A stretch of 64,000 nt of DNA from Metabacillus sp. B2-18 (GCF_021117275.1 NZ_CP088245.1:3199501-3263500); one strand, 5' to 3'. Numbered from the stretch's first letter, positions 38,237 through 48,736 are shown. Notes: generated from the letters alone by a model not told the origin. Made by a program: numbers and translations.

Positions 38237-38321
38237 TTAAATCGATAAAACCTATACATATTTTCCCAAAAATTAAAAATCACTTCTCAAAACATTATAT
38301 ACAGTTTTTTATCGATTTTAA
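38237..38321. repeat. inverted repeat between ribH and ribT
   Basis: TTAAATCGATAAAA at 38237-38250 and TTTTATCGATTTTAA at 38307-38321 are complementary arms (12 bp plus one bulge) around about 56 bp. Each arm has the ATCGAT palindrome. It could be an RNA processing or attenuation hairpin in the rib transcript; there is no T run suited to termination on the minus strand. Confidence 0.5.
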
Positions 38322-38336
38322 ACACTTTTACCAAAA

Positions 38337-38801
38337 TTAATCAAGGGACTTTAACAAATTACCCATTTCAATTGCCGTAACAGCTGCCTCATAACCTTTA
38401 TTTCCGGCTTTTGTGCCTGCTCTCTCAATAGCTTGCTCAATCGTCTCTGTTGTTAATACTCCAAAGACCACCGGAACACCTGTAGATAAGGATGCTTGTG
38501 AAACACCTTTGGCAGCTTCGTTACAAACATAATCATAATGTGTAGTAGCCCCTCTAATGACCGTTCCCAATGTAATAACAGCATCGTACTTACCGGATTC
38601 AGCTAATTTCTTTGCTACTAGAGGAAGTTCAAACGCTCCGGGTACCCATGCAACAGTTATATCGTTTTCCTCTACACCATGCCTTTTTAAACCATCTTCA
38701 GCTCCACCTAGAAGCTTTGATGTAATAAATTCATTAAATCTTGCTACAACGATTGCTACCTTTAATCCACTACCAATTAAATGACCTTCAAATGTATTCA
38801 T
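38337..38801 (-). CDS. ribH: 6,7-dimethyl-8-ribityllumazine synthase
   Basis: A 154-residue lumazine synthase, which joins 3,4-dihydroxy-2-butanone 4-phosphate with the pyrimidine to form lumazine and assembles into an icosahedral shell. [49 protein letters not shown] (with the catalytic His) and [20 protein letters not shown] are all intact. The ATG at 38801 has TGGAGGAA. It is 36 nt after ribBA. Confidence 0.96.
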   Translation of the reverse strand: MNTFEGHLIGSGLKVAIVVARFNEFITSKLLGGAEDGLKRHGVEENDITVAWVPGAFELPLVAKKLAESGKYDAVITLGTVIRGATTHYDYVCNEAAKGVSQASLSTGVPVVFGVLTTETIEQAIERAGTKAGNKGYEAAVTAIEMGNLLKSLD

Positions 38802-38837
38802 ATCTAATTCCTCCAATGTAATGTTACATAACCTTCT

Positions 38838-40031
38838 TTAAAAATGTAGGAAATGCCCTAGTTTTTCATATTTTGTTCGTAAATACTGTTCATTTTCTTC
38901 TCTTGATGGCATTTGTATAGGAACTCTGTCTTCAATTGTAAGACCATATCCTTCTAAGCCAGCAATTTTACGAGGATTATTTGTTAAAAGCTTCATTTTT
39001 TCGATACCAAGATCTTTTAAAATTTGTGCTCCAATCCCGTAATCTCTTAAATCTGGTGCAAAACCTAATTTTTCATTAGCCGCAACTGTATCATAGCCTT
39101 GTTCTTGAAGCTTGTAGGCTCTCATTTTATTAATTAATCCGATTCCTCTACCTTCCTGACGCATATACAAAAGAACCCCTTTTCCCTCTTTTTCAATTTG
39201 GGAAAGAGCTGCATGTAATTGTGGGCCACAATCACATCGGTAAGAACCGAATACATCTCCTGTTAAGCATTCAGAGTGAACTCTTACTAGAGTAGCTTCA
39301 TCAGGGTTAATATCACCTTTTACAAAGGCCACATGTTCCTTCTCATCTAAAGAATTTGAATACCCAATGGCACGAAATGTTCCAAACTCAGTAGGTAATT
39401 CAATTTCAACCTCTCGATTAACAAGTTTTTCTCTGCGGTTTCGATATTGAATTAAATCCTTAATCGTGATAATTTTCAAATTAAACTCTTTTGCAATCGT
39501 TAATAAATCAGGCACTCGAGCCATTGTACCATCTTCTTTAATAATTTCACATATAACTCCTCCTGGCTTTGCACCGCAAAGACGAGACAAGTCTACGGCA
39601 GCCTCAGTATGGCCCGCACGACGTAATACACCACCTTCTTTAGCTACTAACGGAAAGGTATGGCCTGGTCGTTTAAAATCAGATGGCTTTGAATCATCAT
39701 CTAATAACGCTATAACTGTATCTGCACGCTCAAATGCACTAATTCCTGTTGTATTTGTTTTATGATCAACACTAACTGTAAAGGCAGTCCCATGAGGGTC
39801 TGTATTATGAGTAACCATAGGAGCAAGGCCTAGTTTTGTTGCTTGCTTTTCAGTAATTGGTACACATACAAGGCCCCGACCATGCTTAATCATAAAATTT
39901 ATTGCTTCAGGAGTTACCCGATCGGCTAAAGAAACAAAGTCCCCTTCATTTTCTCGATCCTCATCATCTACAACAATAACGACTTTCCCTTCCCTAAGGT
40001 CTGTTATCGCTTCTTCGATAGTATGAAACAT
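38838..40031 (-). CDS. ribBA: bifunctional DHBP synthase/GTP cyclohydrolase II
   Basis: A 397-residue fusion. The RibB part (1-200) has [17 protein letters not shown] and [14 protein letters not shown]; the RibA part (200-397) has the zinc site [19 protein letters not shown] and [20 protein letters not shown]. It supplies both riboflavin precursors from ribulose 5-phosphate and GTP. Of two ATGs two codons apart, 40031 has the correct distance from AGGGGGG. It lies between ribE and ribH. Confidence 0.96.
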   Translation of the reverse strand: MFHTIEEAITDLREGKVVIVVDDEDRENEGDFVSLADRVTPEAINFMIKHGRGLVCVPITEKQATKLGLAPMVTHNTDPHGTAFTVSVDHKTNTTGISAFERADTVIALLDDDSKPSDFKRPGHTFPLVAKEGGVLRRAGHTEAAVDLSRLCGAKPGGVICEIIKEDGTMARVPDLLTIAKEFNLKIITIKDLIQYRNRREKLVNREVEIELPTEFGTFRAIGYSNSLDEKEHVAFVKGDINPDEATLVRVHSECLTGDVFGSYRCDCGPQLHAALSQIEKEGKGVLLYMRQEGRGIGLINKMRAYKLQEQGYDTVAANEKLGFAPDLRDYGIGAQILKDLGIEKMKLLTNNPRKIAGLEGYGLTIEDRVPIQMPSREENEQYLRTKYEKLGHFLHF

Positions 40032-40061
40032 GATCATACCCCCCTCTATCTAATTATCCCG

Positions 40062-40709
40062 CTATGCAAATCCATTTTCTTTTAAAAATGATTGGCTTAT
40101 TGAAGAATTTGTTTGGGCTGTTTGCTGAGTAACGAATTTCTTTATATATTTCCCAATCATATCACATTCAATGTTCACAATATCCCCTACACCTTTAGAA
40201 CCGAGAATCGTTTCTTGTAAAGTGTGTGGAATAATTGAAATAACGACCTTGTCTTTTTCTAATCCAAAGATTGTTAAACTAATTCCATCAATTGTGATTG
40301 ATCCCTTATGTATCAATGTATCTGTAAGTTCTTCCGGTAATTGAAGTTCATAATAAACAGCATTAGATACTTGTTGTTTTTTCACAATTTTCGCTATTCC
40401 ATCAACATGTCCGGAAACAAAATGACCTCCAAAACGTCCATTTGCTGCCATCGCTCTTTCTAAGTTAACTGCTGAACCTTGTTTTAGTTGCGCTAAAGAA
40501 GTGCTTCTCACGGTTTCAGGCATAACGTCAACAGAAAAAGCTTGATCTGTATACTCTGTTATTGTTAAACACACACCATTAACAGCAATGCTATCTCCTA
40601 ATGCTACATCGTGTAAAATGTTCTTTGCTCCTATTGAAAAAACAATCGCATCTTTAGAACTTTTCACACTTAAAACTGTTCCAATTTCTTCAATGATTCC
40701 AGTAAACAT
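40062..40709 (-). CDS. ribE: riboflavin synthase alpha subunit
   Basis: A 215-residue protein of two repeated lumazine-binding barrels. MFTGIIEEIGTV and VNGVCLTI with MPETVRSTSL form the first; FVSGHVDGIAKI and IDGISLTIF with IPHTLQETI form the second. It dismutates two lumazines to riboflavin. It is the first gene after the FMN riboswitch, a place held by ribD in B. subtilis. ATG 40709 with AAAGGAGGA; a TTG three codons earlier is ignored. Confidence 0.95.
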   Translation of the reverse strand: MFTGIIEEIGTVLSVKSSKDAIVFSIGAKNILHDVALGDSIAVNGVCLTITEYTDQAFSVDVMPETVRSTSLAQLKQGSAVNLERAMAANGRFGGHFVSGHVDGIAKIVKKQQVSNAVYYELQLPEELTDTLIHKGSITIDGISLTIFGLEKDKVVISIIPHTLQETILGSKGVGDIVNIECDMIGKYIKKFVTQQTAQTNSSISQSFLKENGFA

Positions 40710-40785
40710 AAAGTTCAATTCCTCCTTTCTGTATAAATAAAAATCATATATTCCGTTACATTACCTTACTCATTGAGTAAAGAAC

Positions 40786-40814
40786 AAAAAAACCCAAAGT
40801 CTATAGACCTCGGG
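40786..40814 (-). terminator. attenuator terminator of the ribE FMN riboswitch
   Basis: Minus-strand CCCGAGGTCTATAGACTTTGGG folds as a 10-bp hairpin (two G-U pairs) followed by TTTTTTTG. It lies between the aptamer and ribE, so it is the FMN-dependent attenuator. Confidence 0.86.
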
Positions 40815-40911
40815 CTTTATTATTTGAAAAATTGATATTTGAATATGTCAAATAAGAGTATTAATATTCCATTTTAAAACAGAATTTAATACACCGCAAA
40901 AAGTTCGCGCA

Positions 40912-41058
40912 ATTCTTCTCCCATCCAGACTTTAACTGTCGGCCCTAGATTCTCACTAGATCCACCGTTAACAATTGTTAACGGGTCACGGACTTAGAAG
41001 ATGCGTTTTTTGCACCTTCATCACCGCCGGTAGGGAATTCCACCCTGCCCCGAAGAAT
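40912..41058 (-). promoter_or_regulatory. FMN riboswitch (RFN element) of the rib operon
   Basis: Minus-strand order: ATTCTTCGGGGCAGGGTGG, CCTACCGGCGGTGATGAAGG, CTAAGTCCGTGACCC, GGTGGATCTAGTGAGAATCT, AGGGCCGACAGT and CTGGATGGGAGAAGAAT. P1 closes with ATTCTTC/GAAGAAT. FMN binding should end transcription ahead of ribE. The 600-bp interval 40710-41310 contains this element, its attenuator and the ppiB terminator, and no coding sequence. Confidence 0.96.
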
Positions 41059-41271
41059 GTAAAACGAAATATGAAGTTATAAATTTATTTTATCCGTATA
41101 ATGTGAATGTTGCAATCTTTATGTTTGATTTTAATTATGTATATTAAATATTTAAGCTTGTTATTGTAACCTTAAATGCTCCAGAATTAATACTTGCAAG
41201 GTTGACTTGCGCTCCAATCAACTTAAATAGTCTTGTTCATATAAACTAAATAAATACAAAAGTAGCCATAT

Positions 41272-41305
41272 AAAAAGACTGTGCTAATTAATACACAGTC
41301 TTTTT
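41272..41305 (-). terminator. rho-independent terminator of ppiB
   Basis: AAAAAGACTGTG pairs with CACAGTCTTTTT over 12 bp; a T run follows on the minus strand, just behind the ppiB stop. Confidence 0.9.
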
Positions 41306-41310
41306 CAATC

Positions 41311-41745
41311 TTATTCTTCGTATACTTTTACTTCTTTCATAACATCATTTGGCTTAATTTTGTAAACAGCTTCTAAATTGTCTGTTACTTTACCAAAAAC
41401 TGTATGAACACCGTTTAAATGTGGTTGTGGCTCGTGAACGATGAAGAATTGGCTGCCACCAGTATCTTTTCCTGCATGTGCCATAGACAATGATCCTGCT
41501 TCATGCTTATGAGGATTTCCTTGTGTTTCACATTTAATTGTGTAACCTGGTCCACCAGTACCAGTTCCACTTGGACAACCACCTTGTGCTACGAAACCTG
41601 GAATAACACGGTGAAATGTTAATCCGTTATAAAATCCTTCGTTCGCTAATTTTTCAAAATTAGCAACTGTTCCTGGCGCTTCATTTGGATATAATTCTAA
41701 TCCTAGTACATCGCCATTTTCCATTGTAATTTGTGCTTTTTTCAT
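41311..41745 (-). CDS. ppiB: peptidyl-prolyl cis-trans isomerase, cyclophilin type
   Basis: A 144-residue cytosolic cyclophilin. [20 protein letters not shown] carries the active-site Arg and Phe; [20 protein letters not shown] and [12 protein letters not shown] complete the binding pocket. It speeds proline isomerisation during folding. An open frame runs 16 codons further up, but TGGAGG precedes the ATG at 41745 and gives the usual family length. Confidence 0.95.
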   Translation of the reverse strand: MKKAQITMENGDVLGLELYPNEAPGTVANFEKLANEGFYNGLTFHRVIPGFVAQGGCPSGTGTGGPGYTIKCETQGNPHKHEAGSLSMAHAGKDTGGSQFFIVHEPQPHLNGVHTVFGKVTDNLEAVYKIKPNDVMKEVKVYEE

Positions 41746-41871
41746 ATGTATGAAACCTCCATTAAGTATAATCCGTCTAATAGACATGAACACCTACCTA
41801 TTCTACTATAATCAAAGGAGGAACGCCAAATAGATCACTTAAATTCTTATAAAAACTTCACCTTTAACGTA

Positions 41872-41898
41872 TTGACAAATATAAAAAAGATCTATAAT
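41872..41898 (+). promoter_or_regulatory. candidate promoter of ypuA
   Basis: TTGACA at 41872-41877 and TATAAT at 41893-41898 are both perfect sigma-A hexamers, but the spacer is only 15 bp, two shorter than ideal. It lies about 50 bp before the ypuA start. Confidence 0.5.
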
Positions 41899-41946
41899 AG
41901 ATGAAGTAGAGTTGTTTTGTCCTAAAATGGTAAGGAGGCATTAACT

Positions 41947-42831
41947 TTGAAAAAATATGTTTTAAGTTTCGTTGCTTTTCTAATGATTGCTTTTCCATCA
42001 CTAAGTTACGCAGATGCTGTAGTTGGTGATATGATTATTACTCTTGGAGAGAATTTAACTGAACAACAAAAACAAACAATATTGAATGAAATGAATGCAA
42101 CTAAAGAGGATCAGGTTATTACTGTTTCAAATGAGGAAGAACACAAATATTTAGGTGATTATATTCCAAAAGCAACTATTGGAACAAAGGCGATCTCTTC
42201 TACCAGTATCGTGATTGAAGAAGCAGGTTCAGGTCTTGAGGTAAAAACGAAAAACATTAATTGGGTTACAGACGAAATGTATTTAAATGCATTAATGACA
42301 GCAGGAGTAAAAGATGCTTCTATCTATGTAACGGCTCCATTTGAAGTATCCGGTACTGCAGCTTTAACTGGTTTAATCAAGGCTTACGAAATCTCATCCG
42401 AAGAAGCTATTCCAGAAGATGTAAAACAAGTTGCCAATGAAGAGCTTGTCACAACTGCTAAGCTTGGAGATGAGGTTGGAGCAGAAAATGCATCGGCTTT
42501 AATGGCAAAAATCAAAGATGAAATTGCTAAAAATGGTGTTCCTGAAACAGATGCAGAGCTACGTACTCTCATTGAAAATGCTGCAAACGAACTTGGAATT
42601 ACTCTATCTGAAGCAGATATTAATAGTTTAATTGAGCTTTTCAATAAAATGAAGGACCTAAATATTGATTGGAATCAAGTAGGTCAGCAACTTGATCAAG
42701 CAAAAGATAAAATTTCTAATTTCCTTAACTCTGAGGAAGGTCAAACCTTTTTAAAACAACTAGAGGACTTTTTCGTTGCTCTATGGAATGCGATTATTTC
42801 CATTTTTACGAACGACGAACAAACAACTTAA
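41947..42831 (+). CDS. ypuA: DUF1002 secreted protein YpuA
   Basis: A 294-residue exported protein. The signal peptide MKKYVLSFVAFLMIAFPSLS is followed by YADA, a likely cleavage region. The mature part is the DUF1002 domain (GDMIITLGENLTEQQKQTIL, SSTSIVIEEAGSGLEVKT, LMTAGVKDASIYVTAPFEVS). Function is unknown; B. subtilis YpuA occupies the same place near ppiB and lysA and has been tied to cell-wall stress. The start is TTG eight bases after AAGGAGG. Confidence 0.9.
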   Translation: MKKYVLSFVAFLMIAFPSLSYADAVVGDMIITLGENLTEQQKQTILNEMNATKEDQVITVSNEEEHKYLGDYIPKATIGTKAISSTSIVIEEAGSGLEVKTKNINWVTDEMYLNALMTAGVKDASIYVTAPFEVSGTAALTGLIKAYEISSEEAIPEDVKQVANEELVTTAKLGDEVGAENASALMAKIKDEIAKNGVPETDAELRTLIENAANELGITLSEADINSLIELFNKMKDLNIDWNQVGQQLDQAKDKISNFLNSEEGQTFLKQLEDFFVALWNAIISIFTNDEQTT

Positions 42832-42843
42832 TATTAATACATT

Positions 42844-42876
42844 AAAAAGAGCAGCTAACTCTGGCTGCTCTTTTTT
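42844..42876. terminator. bidirectional terminator between ypuA and lysA
   Basis: AAAAAGAGCAGC pairs with GCTGCTCTTTTT (12 bp, 8-nt loop) with T runs on both strands, between two convergent genes. Confidence 0.93.
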
Positions 42877-42881
42877 AATCC

Positions 42882-44204
42882 TTATTTTGTTACTTTAGAC
42901 TTTAATGGTAAGTCATTTACAATAAGATCCTCAAAGCTTTCTCTTTTAACAACTAGCTGAGATTCACCATTTTCTACAAAAACTACGGCAGGACGAGGAA
43001 TTCTATTATAATTGTTTGCCATTGAGTATCCATAAGCACCCGTACAAAATACAGCTAAAATATCATCCGGTTTCACCTCTGGTAAAGGTAAATCCCAAAT
43101 TAACATATCTCCGCTTTCACAGCATTTTCCCGCAATTGACACAGGCTTATCATGTTTTTCTGTCACACGATTTGCTAATACGGCCTCATATTTCGCTTGA
43201 TATAATGCCGGTCTGATGTTATCACTCATACCACCATCAATAGCCACATATTGTCTAATGTTAGGAACTGTTTTTTGAGATCCAATTGTATATAAAGTTG
43301 TACCTGCATCTCCTACAAGTGAACGACCTGGCTCAATCCAAATTTCCGGCATACTAATGCCCATCGCACTTACTTGGGTTTTCACAGCATCTACAATCTT
43401 TTCAACATAGAAAGTTGCTGGTAGTGGCTCATCTTCTTCTGTATAACGAATACCAAATCCACCACCTAGATTTACTACTTCAGGGGTAAACGAAAATCTT
43501 TCTTTCCATTCTTTGATTTTTTCAAAAACACGTTCTGCTGCCAAAACAAAGCCAGCTGTATCAAAAATTTGGGATCCGATATGACAATGAATACCTAATA
43601 AATGAATAGAATTAGATTTTAGTACAGAATCAATCGCTTGCTCCACTTGACCATTTAACAAACCAAAGCCAAACTTTGAATCCTCTTGACCAGTTGTAAT
43701 ATAGTCATGTGTATGCGCCTCTACACCAGGTGTAACTCGTAATAATACAGGTACTTTACTACCTGCTTTATCCTTTGATATTTCTTCAATTAACTCAATT
43801 TCATAGAAATTATCAACTACAATACAGCCGACTCCATGGTCCAGTGCCATTTTGAGTTCTGCACGACTTTTATTGTTTCCATGAAGATGAATTCTAGAGG
43901 CAGGAAAACCCGATGCAACTGCAGTATATAACTCTCCACCTGACACAACATCTAGCGACAAACCTTCTTCTTCAATTAACTGAAACATTGCAACTGATGA
44001 AAAAGCTTTACTCGCATATGCAACTTGAGCCTTTACACCCATTTTTTCAAAAGATTCTTTAAAACTTCTAGCACGTTCTCTAATTAATGCAACATCATAC
44101 ACGTACAAAGGTGTACCATATTCATTAGCTAACTGAATCGTATCTACTCCGCCTATTTCTAAATGTCCCTTATCATTTATCTTACTAGTTCCATGTAAGA
44201 ACAA
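42882..44204 (-). CDS. lysA: diaminopimelate decarboxylase
   Basis: A 440-residue PLP enzyme catalysing the last step of lysine synthesis, meso-diaminopimelate to L-lysine. The PLP lysine is Lys66 in AYASKAFSS; GIHCHIGSQIFD, NLGGGFGIRY and EPGRSLVGDAG are the fold-III motifs, and CCESGDML supplies the cysteine at the dimer active site. The start is TTG seven bases after AGGGG; there is no in-frame ATG nearby. It stands alone between two terminators. Confidence 0.96.
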   Translation of the reverse strand: MFLHGTSKINDKGHLEIGGVDTIQLANEYGTPLYVYDVALIRERARSFKESFEKMGVKAQVAYASKAFSSVAMFQLIEEEGLSLDVVSGGELYTAVASGFPASRIHLHGNNKSRAELKMALDHGVGCIVVDNFYEIELIEEISKDKAGSKVPVLLRVTPGVEAHTHDYITTGQEDSKFGFGLLNGQVEQAIDSVLKSNSIHLLGIHCHIGSQIFDTAGFVLAAERVFEKIKEWKERFSFTPEVVNLGGGFGIRYTEEDEPLPATFYVEKIVDAVKTQVSAMGISMPEIWIEPGRSLVGDAGTTLYTIGSQKTVPNIRQYVAIDGGMSDNIRPALYQAKYEAVLANRVTEKHDKPVSIAGKCCESGDMLIWDLPLPEVKPDDILAVFCTGAYGYSMANNYNRIPRPAVVFVENGESQLVVKRESFEDLIVNDLPLKSKVTK

Positions 44205-44304
44205 ATTGTATCCCCTCTTTCTACAGCTAGGCTCTTTTTTATCTTATAGACTATTAATTAGTAAATATATAATAGGCCTTGTTAGGTATTTACAAGGAAA
44301 AAAA

Positions 44305-44335
44305 GACAGTTAACACCAGCTGGTCATTAACTGTC
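44305..44335 (-). terminator. rho-independent terminator of the spoVA operon
   Basis: GACAGTTAA pairs with TTAACTGTC around a loop that itself contains CCAGCTGG, followed by TTTTTTT on the minus strand. It lies about 70 nt beyond the spoVAF stop. Confidence 0.88.
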
Positions 44336-44408
44336 TGTTATAAAATTTCCTGCATGAAATTAAACATACAATATCATAAAAGAGGGGTTCTTTCAATGTC
44401 ACTTTACC

Positions 44409-45887
44409 CTATTTCGGCTGTTTTTTTACATTTTGAGGGTGCACAATGCTTGGTCTTAGCTTCGCACCTGGTACAGATGTCCTAATAATGATTTGCCACA
44501 AGGCTTTTGCATTAAATGGTAGAAATGGCCATAAGTAAGGTGTGTTTAATGAACGGATACTTGCTAGAAGAAGTACAAACAATGTACATCCAATTACAAA
44601 CCCCTCTAACTGAAAGGCTGCAACAGCAATTAATAGAACTAACCTCGCTATCTTATTTGCTAAACTAAGCTCATAACTTGGTGTTGCAAAGGATCCAATT
44701 GCTGCGACCGCAACATACAGAATAACCTCAGGAACGAATAAGCCTACATCTATCGCAATTTGTCCAATTAACGCGGCTGCTATTAAGCCCATAGCTGTAG
44801 AGAGAGATGTTGGTGTGTGTATAGCTGCCATTCTTAGAAACTCTATACCAAAATCAGCAAGGAAAATTTGAACAACAATTGGTATATTTTTTTGTTCATT
44901 GGGACCTATAAAAGCAATTTCCTTTGGTAATAAAGAAGGTTCCTGTACAAATAGAAACCATAGTGGCAGTAAGAAGATAGACGCGACAATTCCTAAAAAT
45001 CGAACCCATCTAAGAAAAGTACCAACAGCTGGTGCTTGACGATACTCCTCTGCATGCTGTACATGATGAAACATTGTAGTAGGAGTAATAATGACACTCG
45101 GTGAGGTATCAACAAGAATCAATACATGTCCTTCCAGCAAATGATTTGCGGCAACATCCGCTCTTTCCGTATATCTTACTAAAGGATAAGGATTAAATCC
45201 TTGGTGTACCAGAAACTCTTCTACTGTTTTGTCTGCCATGGTAATACCGTCAATTTCAATTGCTTCTAGTTCCTGTTTAATTGTCTTGACTAATTCAGGA
45301 TTGGCAACGTCCTTTACATATGCAACACAAACATCTGTCTTTGATCGTTCCCCAATCTGCATAATTTCATAGCGAAGTCGCTCATCCCTTATCCTTCTTC
45401 GAATTAATCCCGTGTTAACAATGATGTTTTCTACAAATCCATCTCTAGCACCACGGACAATTTTTTCAGTATCAGGCTCCTGTGGCTGTCTTCCGGGATA
45501 GCTTCTTACATCTGCGGCAAGAGCATAGTCAATGCCTTCGATAAAAAATAAAATAAGGCCGGATAAAAGTTGATCAACTGCATCATCTAATGATTTAACC
45601 TTAGAAACTGATTGGTTTACAATTCGATTTTCTAAGATTTCCTTAAACTTTATGTGATCTACTTCATCATCACTTATTGATGTTATCTTTTTTAATATCT
45701 CTGTAATGTATTTTGTATCACATAGACCATTTAAAAAATACATATTCACTTGAAAATCTAATACTTGAAGCTTTCGTATTCCAATATCAAATGACGTATT
45801 AAGACCTGCATGTTCAATAAAAAACTTTTCATTCTCAGCAAGGTTTCCAGATATCGGATATTTCTTTTCCTTAGTCTCCGTTGCCAC
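44409..45887 (-). CDS. spoVAF: spore germination protein SpoVAF (GerA family)
   Basis: A 492-residue inner-membrane protein of the GerA/SpoVAF family. The cytosolic N-terminal half (about 1-285) is followed by about five transmembrane helices from [20 protein letters not shown] onward. [20 protein letters not shown] is a family motif. It takes part in spore germination, modulating nutrient-receptor output. GTG start with AGGAGCGG, overlapping the end of spoVAEA by 17 nt. It is last in the operon, which ends with a terminator. Confidence 0.94.
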   Translation of the reverse strand: MATETKEKKYPISGNLAENEKFFIEHAGLNTSFDIGIRKLQVLDFQVNMYFLNGLCDTKYITEILKKITSISDDEVDHIKFKEILENRIVNQSVSKVKSLDDAVDQLLSGLILFFIEGIDYALAADVRSYPGRQPQEPDTEKIVRGARDGFVENIIVNTGLIRRRIRDERLRYEIMQIGERSKTDVCVAYVKDVANPELVKTIKQELEAIEIDGITMADKTVEEFLVHQGFNPYPLVRYTERADVAANHLLEGHVLILVDTSPSVIITPTTMFHHVQHAEEYRQAPAVGTFLRWVRFLGIVASIFLLPLWFLFVQEPSLLPKEIAFIGPNEQKNIPIVVQIFLADFGIEFLRMAAIHTPTSLSTAMGLIAAALIGQIAIDVGLFVPEVILYVAVAAIGSFATPSYELSLANKIARLVLLIAVAAFQLEGFVIGCTLFVLLLASIRSLNTPYLWPFLPFNAKALWQIIIRTSVPGAKLRPSIVHPQNVKKQPK

Positions 45888-46449
45888 GATATCCGCTCCT
45901 TTCTAATATTACTTCCACTGCCTTTAAAGTTATTGGGCACCCGTTTTTCACACTATCCTTCCGTGCCATTTTTCCTATGTCGCCAATCCCAACAATAATA
46001 GGAACATTTAACTGATCTAAACAATACACGGTGTCCCCGCTTATTCTTCCAAGTTCAAGATCTTTTAGTCCACTTTTGTCAACACCATACTCTGTTAATT
46101 CACCAAATCGGTCAATACTTACGTCAACCCGTGTCCATTCCGTCTGGTGTGTTTTTGATGCAACAGCAATAATACCAAGCACTTCTATATTAGGATGTTC
46201 TGCTACATATTTTAAAGCTACCTCTCCAGCTCCTTCTCCTAATAAACCACAGTCATCAAACATGACAAAAACAGGGTCATTATTAGCCTGGAGAATAAGC
46301 TGAACAATTTGTGACCCACTTAAGGTCGTTGGATTACCCTGTGTTTGCGAAATTGTTCTTCCACCTATTTCAGATGCTACATATTCAATTGTTCTTGCAG
46401 CATACTCATCTCCATCTGTAACAAGGATGACCCTTCGTTTATTTGTCAA
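45871..46449 (-). CDS. spoVAEA: stage V sporulation protein SpoVAEA
   Basis: A 192-residue soluble protein of the SpoVAEA (SpoVAE N-terminal) family. [20 protein letters not shown] and [20 protein letters not shown] are conserved. It is part of the channel system for dipicolinic acid in spores, though its own job is unclear. Start is TTG shortly after AGGATAGGG, nine bases after the spoVAEB stop. Confidence 0.92.
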   Translation of the reverse strand: MTNKRRVILVTDGDEYAARTIEYVASEIGGRTISQTQGNPTTLSGSQIVQLILQANNDPVFVMFDDCGLLGEGAGEVALKYVAEHPNIEVLGIIAVASKTHQTEWTRVDVSIDRFGELTEYGVDKSGLKDLELGRISGDTVYCLDQLNVPIIVGIGDIGKMARKDSVKNGCPITLKAVEVILERSGYRGNGD

Positions 46450-46457
46450 TGTTTACC

Positions 46458-46808
46458 CTATCCTTTCGGTTTAAAGATAAGTGCCATAATAAATGCAAAT
46501 AGAATTGCTGCTGATATACCTGCAGATGTTAACTCAAAAATTCCGATTCCGATTCCAATAAAACCATGTTCTTTTGCTTGTTCCATAGCTCCATGAAGCA
46601 GTGAATGCCCAAAGCTTGTAATCGGTACAGTTGCACCTGCCCCGGCAAATTCAATGAACTTGTCATAAACCCCAAATCCATCTAGAATTGCACCTGTTAC
46701 AACAAATGAACTCATTACATGAGCTGGAGTAAGCTTTACAAAATCTAATAGAAGTTGTCCAATTACACAAATGGCACCACCTACAACAAATGCCCATAAA
46801 TACTCCAT
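46458..46808 (-). CDS. spoVAEB: stage V sporulation protein SpoVAEB
   Basis: A 116-residue membrane protein with three helices, homologous to Spo[23 protein letters not shown] and [20 protein letters not shown] form the shared SpoVAC/SpoVAEB motif. It is a predicted subunit of the dipicolinate channel in the spore inner membrane. The ATG overlaps the spoVAD stop, with AAGGAGTGA inside spoVAD. Confidence 0.94.
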   Translation of the reverse strand: MEYLWAFVVGGAICVIGQLLLDFVKLTPAHVMSSFVVTGAILDGFGVYDKFIEFAGAGATVPITSFGHSLLHGAMEQAKEHGFIGIGIGIFELTSAGISAAILFAFIMALIFKPKG

Positions 46809-47830
46809 TAGTTGCTCACTCCTTTATCAGCTCTTTCGAATACAACTCCGTGTGCTATGGTTGGAATTGATTCTTTTTGTTGAATCATCGTTGGGCTTAA
46901 TAATGCACCAGTTGCTACAACAAATACACGATCTAAATTTCCTTGTTTAAGTTCTTCAAAAATGTGACTGTATGTGACTACAGCTGAGCAACCACACCCA
47001 CTTCCACCAGCAAATACTTTCTGATCAGGTCGATATACCATTAATCCGCAATCATTATGTTTATTATGAACATCATATCCTTCTTCTTTTAGAAGCTCTT
47101 TAACAATAGGACTACCTACACCCGATAAATCGCCTGTAAGAAATAAATCATAATCATCAGGTGTACGGTTTAAATCTTTTAAATGCTGAGCAATTGTATC
47201 TGCAGCTGCCGGTGCCATTGCTGAGCCCATATCAAAAGGATCTTTAATTCCCAGATCAGCAACCTTCCCTATAGTCGCTGCAGTAATTTTTATATTACTG
47301 ACTTCTTTACTTATTAAAACAGCCCCTGATCCGGTTACTGTAAAGGTAGCTGTATCTGGTTTTTGTCCTCCATACTCAGTTGGATAACGAAACTGTCTTT
47401 CAGCGGTTGCATTATGACTACTTGTTGCAGCAATAACATTACTTGCAAAACCTCCGTCAACTAAAGCAGAACCTAAAGCAACGGTCTCCATTGACGTTGA
47501 ACATGCTCCGAACATACATAGAAATGGAAGACTTAAATGTCTTGCAACATAATTTGAAGTTACATTTTGATTGAGTAAATCTCCAGCTAAAAATAAATCA
47601 ACATCATCTGTCGTTTTATTTCCTTTTTTAAGACATTGTTCAATTGCTTGCTCCATTAATCTTCTTTCTGCTAATTCCCAATTATCTTCACCACAGTGAA
47701 GTTCCTTATGTTTGATATCGAAACCTTTTCCTAGAGGTCCTTCTGCTTCCATTGGACCAACAGCTGTTCCACTTGAGTGAACAAATAATGGATTTTCAAA
47801 TTGCCAAGTTTGTTTACCAGTTAGTTTCAA
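46808..47830 (-). CDS. spoVAD: stage V sporulation protein SpoVAD
   Basis: A 340-residue protein with a thiolase-like fold that binds dipicolinic acid. [20 protein letters not shown] at the N-terminus, [20 protein letters not shown] and [20 protein letters not shown] are conserved. The open frame extends further, but the TTG at 47830 follows a long GGTGGGGGTGG Shine-Dalgarno and gives the same N-terminus and length as in B. subtilis. It lies 16 nt after spoVAC. Confidence 0.94.
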   Translation of the reverse strand: MKLTGKQTWQFENPLFVHSSGTAVGPMEAEGPLGKGFDIKHKELHCGEDNWELAERRLMEQAIEQCLKKGNKTTDDVDLFLAGDLLNQNVTSNYVARHLSLPFLCMFGACSTSMETVALGSALVDGGFASNVIAATSSHNATAERQFRYPTEYGGQKPDTATFTVTGSGAVLISKEVSNIKITAATIGKVADLGIKDPFDMGSAMAPAAADTIAQHLKDLNRTPDDYDLFLTGDLSGVGSPIVKELLKEEGYDVHNKHNDCGLMVYRPDQKVFAGGSGCGCSAVVTYSHIFEELKQGNLDRVFVVATGALLSPTMIQQKESIPTIAHGVVFERADKGVSN

Positions 47831-47846
47831 AATATCCACCCCCACC

Positions 47847-48296
47847 TTAGAAAGATAAACCGTAAAAATAGCGAATGATTCCAACAACGTAAGCTGCTAC
47901 AACACCAAATACGATAACGCTTCCTGCAAGTTTAAACATATTTGTTGCAACTCCTAGCACAATTCCTTCACTTCTATGCTCAATGGCAGCACTTGTCATG
48001 GAATTAGCGAAACCCGTTATAGGAACTGCTGAGCCTGCTCCAGCAAATTGTCCTAGCTTGTCATAAATACCAAATCCCGTCAACAAAGCAGAAATTAAAA
48101 TCAGTGTCCCAGCTGTGGGGTTTCCAGCATCTTTTTGAGAGAAATCAAATACATTAATATAGAAATTTTGAATACCTTGTCCACATAGACAAATAAACCC
48201 ACCAACTAAGAATGCTTTTATGCAATTTAGTAGATATGGTGGTTTAGGCTGATAATTTTTAATTTGATTTTTATAATCTTCTTTCATCTTTGCCAT
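47847..48296 (-). CDS. spoVAC: stage V sporulation protein SpoVAC
   Basis: A 149-residue membrane protein, in B. subtilis a mechanosensitive channel for dipicolinic acid release. GFGIYDKLGQFAGAGSAVPI and FANSMTSAAIEHRSEGIVLG are the family motif, within about four helices. Two ATGs are two codons apart; the second, at 48296, has the right spacing from AGGAGGG. Confidence 0.94.
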   Translation of the reverse strand: MAKMKEDYKNQIKNYQPKPPYLLNCIKAFLVGGFICLCGQGIQNFYINVFDFSQKDAGNPTAGTLILISALLTGFGIYDKLGQFAGAGSAVPITGFANSMTSAAIEHRSEGIVLGVATNMFKLAGSVIVFGVVAAYVVGIIRYFYGLSF

Positions 48297-48310
48297 CGTC
48301 ATTACCCTCC

Positions 48311-48736
48311 TTAATGATTAACAAAATAAACCCAATGAAATAGTGATCCAGCAATTTTCCCAAATACAATTGCCATTAATAAAATGACAATCTTTTCTCC
48401 CAAGCCAATTCTTTTTGCTAAAATAGGAAAAACATTCAAAACCTCTGTTAACGCTGCTGCTAACATTCCAATAAATACCCCGCATAAAAGTCCAATTGGA
48501 ATCAACCATAGCTCAGATTGAAAAAGGGTTGTATCCCTTAAACTAATCCATCCCGTTATAACAGTTCCTAAAATAATTGCCCCTTCATAGACGTGAATGT
48601 ACTGGTATGTCTTTGTTAACTGTGTTAATCTTGGGATGATTCCAAGCACTGCTAAGAATGCAACATACCCCGAACCTACAACAAGGCCGCCAGATAAACC
48701 AATAATGATCAGAATAATATTATTTAGAATCATCAT
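48311..48736 (-). CDS. spoVAB: stage V sporulation protein SpoVAB
   Basis: A 141-residue membrane protein with about four helices ([75 protein letters not shown]). Its role within the SpoVA complex is not known. It overlaps the end of spoVAA by 17 nt and has only a weak ribosome-binding site, so coupled translation is likely. Confidence 0.93.
   Translation of the reverse strand: MMILNNIILIIIGLSGGLVVGSGYVAFLAVLGIIPRLTQLTKTYQYIHVYEGAIILGTVITGWISLRDTTLFQSELWLIPIGLLCGVFIGMLAAALTEVLNVFPILAKRIGLGEKIVILLMAIVFGKIAGSLFHWVYFVNH

Noticed and set aside
44205..44304. Lysine riboswitch upstream of lysA
   Set aside because: The leader is only about 100 bp to the spoVA terminator and lacks L-box motifs.
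44279..44485. Plus-strand open frame downstream of lysA and over the spoVAF end
   Set aside because: It covers the spoVA terminator and the spoVAF C-terminus in the opposite sense and has no recognisable protein features.
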